A DNA stretch of 64,000 bases, from NCBI GenBank assembly GCA_963920635.1, contig OY987308.1:20675096-20739095 (forward strand). Reading direction: 5' to 3'. This DNA comes from Pseudeuparius sepicola. Lineage: Eukaryota; Arthropoda; Insecta; Coleoptera; Anthribidae. The translations under genes were made by a program, and so were the position numbers. The notes beneath the pieces are model-generated. The model ran no database searches. It was not told the origin of the DNA and worked only from the letters and a program-made list of their open reading frames with translations. Shown piece by piece: positions 23,001 through 35,000 of the stretch. Position 1 is the first letter of the stretch. Each line of letters begins with the position of its first letter.

Positions 23001-26000
23001 TAAGATCTTTTGAACGATCGATCTAAGATCTTCTAAACGATCTAAGATCTTCTAAATGATCTAAGATCTTCTAACGAACTCAGATCCTCTAAATGATCTA
23101 ATAATATCTTTAAACAAAATTCATCATATTATACAGGGTGTCCAGTAATTATGCGGCAATCTCGCGTGAGCAGGTAGTAACGTCAAAATATTACGATTGA
23201 GTTCAACAACTATGGGTCAAATCTTAATAGTTACTACGTCAAAAACAGGTGTCTGCCGTCTTAAAAAACCCACACAGAAATGTCACTTATCTGTCACGCG
23301 TCAAAACCGTCGTCGCGTATCCAATATCCCTATGAACAACGCACCAAAAATTATTCGCTTTCAAAATGGAAAGGATTGAATTTGACAAAATTTGACCACC
23401 CTATTTCAAGAAAACCAAAGGTGTTTTGACCAATATCCATTTAGCATTTTTTTCTTCATTTTGAATGTACAGTTGATCTGTAGCATTTGAAAGCGTTGAC
23501 AATTTTATGTTTCGAATATTGGAGTTAACAGGTGTTTTGGGGCACATTTTGCCAATTTAAACGTAAACGGTTGATTTTATTGTTATGAAACAAGAGTACC
23601 TCTTTGTTGCAGAATAAAAAGGTGCGCTAAAATGATGGATCTGCAAGACCAAAAAGATAACCTCAAAAAAGTTACGAGTAAAAGTACCACCCAAAAATAG
23701 CGCAAGTGGCGCCATCTGTGAGATACGTAGAAATTGACATTTTAATCTTATTTTCCATCCCCAAAAACATAATAGTACTATATTTCAGTTCAGCAGCTTG
23801 ATTATTTTGGGAGATATTGCCATAATTCAATTTCAAAAAAAGAACTACAACGCCCTGTATCTCCGTAACTATTAAGATTTGACCCATAGTTGTTGAGCTC
23901 AATCATAATATTTTGATGTCCTCTACCTGCTCACGCGAGATTGCCGCATAATTACCGGACACCCTGTATAGTTAATAGAGAGAAGTCTATAAAGATACTT
24001 TTCCTAATTTTAACATAGTATAAAGTAATATCTTTCAAAAACTGAGGAAGTGATGATATGTCCAGTTTTGCGTAACTAGTTGTGTAAAGTAAAATTTTAC
24101 GTAACTAGTTACTTAAAATTACTACTCTAACTAAACTGGTTACATAATCAATCAGTAATATACCTATGGAGAATTAGACTTTTCTTGTAAAAACGTGTTC
24201 ACCGATTATTTATGCAATTTATAATTTTATAACTTTTATTTATAATTGGGAATTTTGAGAAATAGATAATTGAAAATAAAATACAAATTATAATTATAAT
24301 TATTATAAGATCGTCAAATTAAGATCAAAGATCAGATCTTTTTGAAACGAACTTTTTAAAAAAGATCGTTCTTTAGAGAAAAAAAAATATCTAGATCTAA
24401 GGTCAAGATCGCGATCTTAGATCTTTAAAAACGATCTTCTTTAAATAGATCTGCCCAGCTCTGACCGTCTATTTAAAACGTACTCTCGATCGTCCTGGGA
24501 TCGCCCAGGGCGGGGTTCGCCTCGTACACCCCCTTCATTTTCATCAGGCCGTCACGGGCGGCGGCCTCCTGGGACACCTTCGCCCGCAACTCTTCGACCT
24601 TCTGCGTGAGTTTTTTCCGTCGCTGGTTCGGCGGGAGCTCGCTCAAGTCCTCCTTTCCGTCAGCGATGGCGGCATTCTACGGAAATGTTCGTGAGAAACG
24701 TCGGGAAAGGATTTTATTTGTGTCGCATCGGACAAAGTTGTGAAGCGACAACAAGCGACACATACCTTGATAGCCATACACACTTCTGAAAGCTTCTGTT
24801 TGCATGAAATTAAAGAGAAGAAAGCACGTGTTAGACATGTCGCATACCCTTGTTTCGAACCAAATATATATAATGTGATATTTTAAGGGAAAATCACACT
24901 TTATTATAACGTTTCTTACAAATCAGTGATGTTTCTCGAAACCCCTTTTTCAGTTTCAAATACTTGCAAAAGCCGGAATGTATTTATTCCATATAAATTG
25001 ACATTAAGAAAAAAATATTATCAAGCACCTTATTGGATGCCACAAACATTATTCAGGAACATGTAATGGATATCCCTCGGGATATACACTGCATGACTGC
25101 TTTGTGAAACTTAGTATAACATGCATCTGATTCACTGCACCTTTTTTATTTTTATTTTTTAACATAAATCTTGAGACTTTTGAGCAAACCCGTGTTACTT
25201 GTTTTGGACAACAAATTAAAAATATTTCAACTACACATAATGTCCAAAGATATTAAAATTTGCTATGGATATTCATTTCATGCCTGTACATACATTTACT
25301 TCAAACCATAGTAGCTGCACAAAATAAATTGTGCCGTTTGGCACAATATCTTTAAAAAAATATTGAAATATCGTTAAAAAAATCGAAAATCGTATAAAAA
25401 ACAAAAATTTTATGGGGTGTTCCGATTTAAACTGGGTCACACTGTATATCCTTTGGCTGTGAAATAAAGTTATATTGTTAGGGGTAATATAACAAGTGGG
25501 GTGCCTATTATCGATAATACCTTTCGTCAATTTTACGAATTATAATCCCACAGCTGAAAATACTAAGACTGCGCAGCAGGAGTGGTATTTTCTTAGCATT
25601 GGGATTATAATGAGTGATAAATTAACGAAAGGTATTATCTATTATTAGGCATAACACGAATTGTATTTAAAAAGAGAATTTAACAACTGCAAATAGTTTA
25701 ATAATTATTCAGTGTGTATGTAGCCATAATTTATTAACCCAACTTGTTAGGAATAAATTAAATATTGCGAAAATGTAATTTAAAAAATAAAAAAAAGCAG
25801 TCACAACCAGGATTTGAACCCAGGCCCTCTCGCACGCAAAGCGAGAATCATGCCAATAGCCCATTGAGATCAGATGAATGTTTTACTTAACTAGCCGTAT
25901 ATAAATTTAATTGCCATGCCTAAAAGTTAATGTCCATTTGACAGCTGTCATTTAGGTTGAACTTTTGGTTCTGAATATGTCTTCGGTGCTAATAGATCAA

Positions 26001-29000
26001 TGTGTTAACTGAAAACATATCTTCTAGACCTATATTAAATTTGGTTATTGGGCTATCAGTTTTAGCTTTTAGCTGCCACAATATTGCTTGAGCGTAACTA
26101 GGGACGTAACTAAGAGATAAGAATTTGATACTACTAGTGGTATTATTGCTGAAATCATCACCTGATTGGTTAATATTTCAAAAATTATGTCATTTCATTG
26201 GTTCATTCATATTGGCAGGTGTTGAATTCTCCCATTAAAATATCACTGTAGTACCTTTCACAAAAACAAACAAATTATAAAGCAAGCCGGCAGGCATATC
26301 TTTGTTTCTAATGTTTTGTTAAAAAAGTGGCACAAGAATGTAAAGAATTATTATTACCTGCACCAAAGAATTTTCCGCTTCACGTAAGAAATAAAATTAC
26401 ATTATGCAAATCATGCAGTAAACAGCACAAACCATGATTAGCTTTTAAATAGCTTGTTATTATTGCGATATCAAAACCACAAAGTGTATATTATTAGGTG
26501 AATAAAGCCAATAAAAAAAAACCTGCGAGGGGCAACAAAAACAGAAGTACAACACAGATAAACGTGCTATGTTTTAAAAAAATCACAATTTACTTACTAT
26601 TAATATTTTTGAAATGAGATTTTTCGCCCATCATACAACAGAATGGCATCATCAAAGAAATTGAAACAGAGAAAAGGAAAAAAGGAAAATTACACAACAG
26701 TACTAATAGTTTTCTTACAACAAAACCACAACGATGTCCTTGATACATACCCCCCTGCTGCCGAAAATGTGGAAAATCCCGGCTCTCTTCTTCATCGCTT
26801 TTCCCGTGATCGTCCCTTTAACTGTATAATTGCTATCCTTAAGTTTACCGCTGACTTGAATATTGTTTATATTGTTTGCACTGCCCGTATCGCTACCCCC
26901 TTTCGACAGATCCTCGAAGGGAAAGTCTTCGGGCGGTTGAAATCCCGATTTGTATTTCTCTATCACCATCAGGGTGTCCTGAAAAGATAACGACATTATA
27001 ATGCAAAATATGACGACATTTCCTCTCACCTCTTTCTCATTTATTATATCCGCCCCCTTCAATATCCCATCAAGACACTTATTTATTATAGGAAAAACGT
27101 TTCGCTCAATGTCCACCGAACTCCTTATAAAGTTCTTGATGTTCTTTATGCGTTTCTCGTCGAGCTCCTGCAATTGCCTGAACACCTCCGGCAATCCGGA
27201 CCTGAAAGCAACAGTCCATGGTCGAATTCGGCACGGCGCCCTCCAGAGCTGGGAAAGATCGCGCCAAAAAAGATCTAGATCATAGAGCAGATCGTTTTCC
27301 AAAAAAAGATCTAAGATCGTTTAAAAATAGATATTTTCATGCAAAACGGTCTTAGATCAAATATCGTCTAAAAAAGATCAATCGATCTAAGATCTTTTGA
27401 ACGATCTAGGATCTTCCAAACGATCTAAGATCTTCTAAACAATCTAAGATCTTCTAAATGATCTAAGATCTTCTAAATGGTCTAAGATCTTCTAAACGAT
27501 CCAAGATCTCCTAAACGATCTAAGATCTTCTAAACGATCTAAGATCCTCTAAATGATCTAAGATCTTTGAACAAAATTCATGATATTATATAGTTAATAA
27601 ATATAGATGTCTATAAATACTTTTCCTAATTTTGACATAGTACAAAGTGACATCTTTCAAAACCTGAGCAAGTGATGATACGTCCAGTTTTACGTAACTA
27701 GTTGTGTAAAGTAAAATTGTACGTAACTAACGTAAAGTTACTACTCTAACTGAACTGGTTACGTAATCAATCAGTTGATATACCTATGGAGAATTAGACT
27801 TTTCTTGTAAAAACGTGTTCACCGATTATGTATGTAATTTTTAATTTTATGACATTCGGAATTTTGAGAAATAGATAATTGAAAATAAGATACAAATTAA
27901 CATAAAGCATTCATTTAAATTTGACCTCAAAATCATTTCTTGTAGTTGTAGGTAAAATGTACGTCTTAAATTATTTGTCATTTTTCGCGAATTCTGACAA
28001 TTTGCACTTTAGCTGAGACCTAGAGATCTCCTGAGGTAAACTCGTTAGTAACGTAAGTAACTGAATTCATAATACATATATTTTAGAAACAATACGTAGA
28101 TTATACAGGGACCGGCAGAAAGTTGGACACCAAAATTTAATATTTTTAAACTCTGATTTCGATTAATTTAAATTTCTAGCTGCTAATCGAATAAAATTAA
28201 AGTTTAATAGCAAATTCATGTGTTATCCGATGATAAGTTCCGCTTGCGGCATTTTGTTTTTTTGTAATACATAGGCTGGTCGAAAAAAATACAAAAAAAA
28301 AGTAAATTTCTGTTTTTTTACTACGTGGCTGTGATTTTAAATCTGACATCCACCTTTGATTCCAAACAACTTTTGTAAGTAACTTATTACCGTACTTTAA
28401 AAAATAAGGGTACTTTACTCTTGAGTTATTTTGACATTTTTGAATCTACCTCGTATCCAAAAAGAGATATCTCAATTTTGATATGTGCGTTTTGACTTTG
28501 AAATGATGCACCAACTTTTATCGAGAATAAAATTTTCTAAGAAATTAATAATAAAAAAGTTTTCCATTTGTGTCCAAATTTCTGCCGGTCACTGTATATG
28601 TATAAAAAGAGAAATCCTTATTCTACCTACATTATTTTGTATAAAAAAAATCACAGAAACGTTTCAAAAACGAACTATAGGTCAAAATGAGAACATATTT
28701 TACAAATATGTAGATATAAAAACAAAAACTCTTATTCCTACAACAACCTAGAGCACTCATTTTTACTCTTCAAACATAAAACATTTCACGTTTAAAAAAT
28801 GAACGAAAACAAATGAGGAAAAGAACTTAGATCATTATAACGGTCTTAGATCCTTTTAAAGATCTTAGATCTTTAAAACGATCTTAGATCTCTAAAACAA
28901 TCTTAGATCTTTAAAACGATCTTAGATCTTTCAAACGATCTTAGATCTTTAAAATGATCTAAGATCGTCAAATTAAGATCAAAGATCAGATCTTTTTGAA

Positions 29001-32000
29001 ACGATCTTTTCAAAAAAGATCGTTCTTTAGTGAAACAAAAAAGATTTAGATCTAAGGTCAAGATCGCGATCTTAGATCTTTAAAACGATCTTTTTTAAAT
29101 AGAGCTGCCCAGCTCTGGCGCCCTCACAGTCGCCCTACTCCGTCCGACCCACCTGAAGTGCTGCCGCTGGAGTTCGTTCGTCCGCTGCAGCTGCACGGCG
29201 TACTCGTTCTTCGCCGAGTCGCACGCCTGCGTCTTGTTCGTCATGTTCGACCTGTACTTCTCCACCTCGGCCCTCGACAGGTTGAAGTCGGCGTCCGCCT
29301 TCTGGAAGTTCTCAATCGCCTTCTCCGACTCTTTGAACGCCTTGTCGTACGCCTTCTTCGCCCTCTGCAGGTTCTCGATTTGGGTCTGCAGCGACTGGGA
29401 CAGTCTGTGGCCTTCCTGGAGTTGTTTCTGAAAGACGAGAAGTTGAGAGGTGGGAAGGAAAATAGACGGAGGCGTACTTTTCGTTCCTCCCGCAAATCTT
29501 TGACGAGGGCCGTCAGTTCTTTTATCACATTGGCCTGGAGGTCCTCGGCCACCACCTCGTGTTGGCCCGCCAGGTCATTGATTTCGTTCATAAGGGCTTT
29601 GAAGGCCCTAGACCACGTGAACCTCGAAAAATACATATATGTAAACTCTGTTCAACGAATGTTCATACCTACGTCACAACTCGTGAATATACGACCAATA
29701 TCCATCATAATATATTCATTAGTAAGACAAGGATGGGAGTTGTGACGTAGGTATGAACATTCGTTGAACCTGGACCGACACTATATTAAAGGCCCGAGCA
29801 TGATGTCATATTTCATTGTTGTTTACGAACTGGGGTGGCGCCACTCGACGAAAAAAATGGCGACTTATTATAGGTTATTCTGTGGTTATTGGTATGTCAG
29901 TTACTGACGTTTAAAATGTCCCAAATTTTAAATATCCAGCTTTATTACTATTTGCCTTCTTTTTACGGTAACGAATTGTCTTTGCGTCCAGTATTTAGCA
30001 GTTATTAACACAGCTTTTATAGGTAGATTTGTTTGTGATAACATGAAATTTCCATGCACATGAAGAAAATGGTATGCACACTGCACAGACCATTAGGTGA
30101 ATTGCAGAAGAATAAACACTATTTTGGAATTATGGGATGATCTGATAAACTAGCTGAACAAGCGAAAATTCTAGATATTATTTTGGAAGAGTATTTCGTA
30201 ACGTATGCAAGAATGAAAATAGAAAATTTTGTTTATAGCTTCAAAGCAAACCAATAGTCCTCCATCTTCAAGAAACTGAAAAATCTAATGCGTTTTATGC
30301 TTACTTACACTACAACTAGCCATGGACTTCATTTCAAACCAAAAGGTACCAAATACTTGTCAAATGTGAACTTGTCAAATTAGAGGGACATAACAAACAA
30401 ATATTTTATTTTATTTTGGATATTAAATTTATTGTAACCATTGAATTGACAAGTTATCAATTCGATGATTGTAATAACAGACACATTTGCATGTTTTATA
30501 TAAAAGATTCTGCAACAATGGTGTTTTAACATTAAACCACAGTGTAAATTTGTTTCGTCGTGTGGCGCCAGTGGCGATCGCTTGAAACAGGGCTATGCAC
30601 AGGTCTTTAATATCAGGGACCCTTTAAAAAAGGGTCCTTGTTTAATATAGTGTTGGTCCAGGTTGAACAGAGTGTATACACAGTGTCACATACAAAGTAA
30701 GAAACATATATGGGATTTTTTTACGAATTTTCTATAAGAATATCTCCGTTTCCTAAAATTTTTTGTAAGAAAGATGAATGGACTAGTTTTTTTATTATAT
30801 TTTTTAGGGCTAAAACCAAATTCATTCTTGTGCTATGATACGAATAATAATTTATGTATCTTTCAGAATGTGTCAGTTTTATGTACCAATCAGTAATCAA
30901 AGTGTTATTTTCCTTTTCTTAAATCTTTGTATCTAAAAAAGAAATTGAATTATCATTCTCAAATTCAAGAGTAAATTGCAAAAGAGTTGTAGTTAAAAAT
31001 TGTTAAAATTTCATCCACTTTGTTATTGGGAATACCACAAATAATATCATATATCATCTACATATACAGGGTGTAAACGAATAAGTGCGAAAAAATTCAA
31101 GGGGTGAATCTTTGAGTGATTCTAAGACCAAAAGTCTATATAAACATAGGTCCGCTAATGCTTCGTTTTCAAAATACAGGGTGTCAAACATTTTTTAATA
31201 ATTATTATACCTAAAACAAAAAAAAAATTATAGCTAGCATTACCCTTTATAGCATATTTTAAGACTATAATAAACGATTAATATGGAAAAAATATCGGGT
31301 ATACCCTAGTTTTTGTTAATTGGTAGTTTATGTTGTCCCGGAGACATGCAATAAAGTGATTTTTATTTTTTTTTTCAAAAACGAAGCGAGATACGAGAAT
31401 AATTCAAGAGACAAAAAAGTTGTATTTTTAGTTGCTGAATGCGAAAAAGAAAATAAAAGTTTTAAACAAGTCAGTGGCGCACATTTTTTTTACAAAATTA
31501 TTGGTTCAGGTGCCCTCGGGACGCCACTGTACTTAATAATTTTAATCTAGTATGGGGGCTAAATTAGCCTCTTTCTACCATAAATAACACTGCCAAATTT
31601 CAACAAAATCGGCTAAAGGATTATTAAGATATTTACGAAAAAGCGATTTTTTAAGAAGAGTTTGACACCCTGTATCTTGACAAGGAAGCATTACCGGACC
31701 TATGTTTATATAAACTTTTCGTCTTAGAATCACTCAAAGATTCACCACTTGAATTTTTTCGCAATTATTCATTTACACCCTGTATATTTTTTTAAGAAAA
31801 ACACCTGAAAAGAAATCTAGACAAACATTCATCTATAAGGTCATCCATCACATATTTAGACATGGGTGAAATAGTACTATTAGCCATTGGAGTTTGCTTA
31901 TAAAATTTATTATCAAAAGAAAAATCATTGGAATTAAAAATAAAATTTAGCTAGGTATTCAATAAATTTCGTTTGGGAAATATCACAATTAGTTGAAATA

Positions 32001-35000
32001 ATATCCCACCTTTTGCTAACACTAAAATTTATAGGTTTATTAGTAAAAAGTGATTTTACATCTATAATTTTTATATTTAAATTTTTTAAAAAATATTTAT
32101 TTTATTTAATATTTACAACAAACTTTTTAGTCCTGAAGAAGTTCCAAAATAGGAACGAAAGCTTGGCTTATTTTAAAAGAAGTTAAATAAAGTCTTTGGC
32201 TCTTTGAACCCGCGATATTCATTACACTTATTACATTGTATTTATCAAAACCTTCTAGGTGCCACAAATAGGCGTCTGGTATAACACTTTAGTTGCAAAC
32301 CAGTTTAGAACAAATTAATATCGTTTTGCAGAGGCTGAAACATTTTACTGAGCCTCGTTTTTCGAGATGACGTAATTCCGCCGCTTGTAAAATCTAAAAC
32401 ATGCCGAACGGCTAAGACCTGAATACAGAAAAACCTTTGTCTACCTATGTCTCAACGTTCCTACATGCCATGTTTTAACCTTGGAGCGTAAAATATAGAA
32501 TTTAATTGAAATAATTTAATGTAACCAACATGTTAATACGCAATACGCTCGTAAACAATATTTTACTCACTGCAAGTCTTCCTCCTCCTTCTTTTTAGGT
32601 TGGTAACTCTTCACCAATCGTCTGAAATAAGAAAAAACGAGTTACGGCATTCGAAAGCAAAGAGAACAGAAAATGAAAGCTTATGGCAGTCTTTTGTTGT
32701 CGCTCAAAAGCCTTTCATAGAAATAAATTATTTGCCGATGAAACGAGGCACTTCTGAGAATCTGAGAAATATCCAACCTTGTGAACCAGTTTGTTTTCTT
32801 TACTTCTTGTTTAATATTAGGAGAGCCTGGGGCAGGTCACGAACCACATTTTCAAGAACTCGCATGGTTTTCTTGGCCATGACACCGACAGGATACCGAA
32901 TCTACAAGTTTTATTTCCCACGAATTTCATTTAGAAGATAGTTCGTTTTTTCTTTCCTTGGGAAAATATATTTAAAACAATGGGGTTGCTGCTGCCGTAT
33001 CTGCAAAGTTGCTTTCGAAATTACAGTGAAAAACGCGCAGCAAAAATGTTGGTTCAATGAAAAATTATTGCTGGACGTGAAAATAGTGGCACCAATCGCT
33101 CAAATTACCAAATTTAACGCCGTTTTTTTTCTGTTCGTGCTGTTACACAATAGGTACAATAATTGTCGATAAGCTGGCGATACCTAACAATGAATGACCG
33201 AGCAAAATACCGACTTCGGATCTGTGTCACACGAAAACTTTTACTTTTCCACCGAAGAATGCAACATTTCGAAGCCCCAAATGAATTATTTAACTTGTTC
33301 CTCGCCGCGCAAACCGTGTCCGTTTTGTTATATCAGCGCATTCCTACGAATAACTGTGTAGAATGGGCGATTTGTTCGCACCGCAAATTGCCCTAAGTAG
33401 AACAAACGCTTAAAATCGTAGAAGAGTTTTAAAACGCGCTGCATAAGGTTTACCCTTGCATTCAACCGAGAAATATTGGGAAACTCAACCGCTCCATAAC
33501 CTTGTTGTCCAGACCAAAAACCCGTCCGCTTGCGAAACATTTTTACGGCCAGATAATCTTGTATTTTCGAATTTGCCTTGGGTTCGTTCGGTTCCTAATA
33601 CAGAAAGACAAGAGCCGAAAAAAAAAACCAGTCGCATGCATGAATAAGTAAATAACGTGACTTGTGTGTACGTAGGCGCAATGTCGTTGATCTCTGGTAT
33701 TGAGTGATATTGAAGTGAGGGGGTGTCTCTAGCACGAAAAATTAAAGAAATACTTATACATTCACTTGTGCGATGTCGGAACATAGTGGGACCCAGAATA
33801 TACCCCTGTGGAACACCATATTAATGCGCTGGAATGTAACTTTTTTTTTAATGAAACTTACCGTAACTTCGTGGCATATTCATATTCTATAATGGCCCTG
33901 TCCCGCACAAAATGCCCATACTTCTCCAAAAAGTCAATCCCCTTGAGCGTATGAATCGAGAGATTATCGTACTGATCCTGTAACAAGAAAAAAAAAACAA
34001 TTAGCTTATCATTAAAACCAGCATTATCTACGTATTTTTCTCGGCAATCTAGTTTACATAGACGACCCTGGAAATATCCGATGTTTACGCTTTCAATCAC
34101 TGAACAATTCAGTTTATTGGGACATAAAGAATTTAATTAGTTCACAAATGGGTAGCCCGAGAGTAAACTTGGTCAGCTTGATGAGGTTCATGTGATACAC
34201 CCTGAAAAAACGTTCAGAAGTGAATTTCTCATGGGTAGAACGCTTCCCATCTATGCATACTAATTTAATTGTTACGATAAAAATGCTAATAATAATAATT
34301 GTTCAAAGTTTTAGCATTCGAAAGCAATAACAATACGTCCATATAGGTACCTACATATTATCTTACTTTACATTTGTAATAAGTTTAATAACATCGCATT
34401 GTTTTTCTGTAAATATTTTCGCATGCTTTCTTTCAAAGTGAACTCGTTCAATGATTTTAACATTTGTCAGATCGCTGGTGACTAACCAATACGAAAGCTG
34501 GGACCTTCAAATTTTTAATGAGGACAACGAGATCACGACAAATACAAGATGAGGTATTTTTCGTCAGACGCGAAGTCATCGACAGTCAAAAATGACCAAA
34601 TATTCAAAACCCGGCCAATAAAGGCCCATTTAACTTTTCGTACACATTGCGAAATTGTTACCTATAGTAGCGCAATCTTTCAGTATATAAATATTTTAGT
34701 AGGTTCGAATATCAAACTATTTTTCATGGAGGCTGCACAACGGGTAGCAGTGTGGAGTTTCTGTTGGGAAGCGCCGTGCCTCGTCATACTTGACCTACGT
34801 AGAACGATCGTCAAAGTCAAGCAACGCCGCGCGCAGTCGGTTCATGGACGGGTGATCCCTTATGATTATTTTTTGCACTGAAGTTCTCTTTATGACTATT
34901 TGGTTTATTTGCCTCGGCAACTAAATTCCACATGAGTCATAAAAAGTTGAACTTCAGTGTCTTGGTACATAAATAACCAATATTTTAATTATAATATATA

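Noticed and set aside
27200..27302. Upstream frame reading into GRDLSQLWRAPCRIR before the Cip4 exon at 27030-27201
   Set aside because: It is read-through into the hAT-type element; the proper 3' splice site TTTCAG lies at 27202-27207.
22985..29080. AGATCT-rich tandem blocks as a possible CRISPR-like array
   Set aside because: The period of about 18 nt has no unique spacers, and the blocks are subterminal parts of hAT-type elements in a eukaryotic genome.
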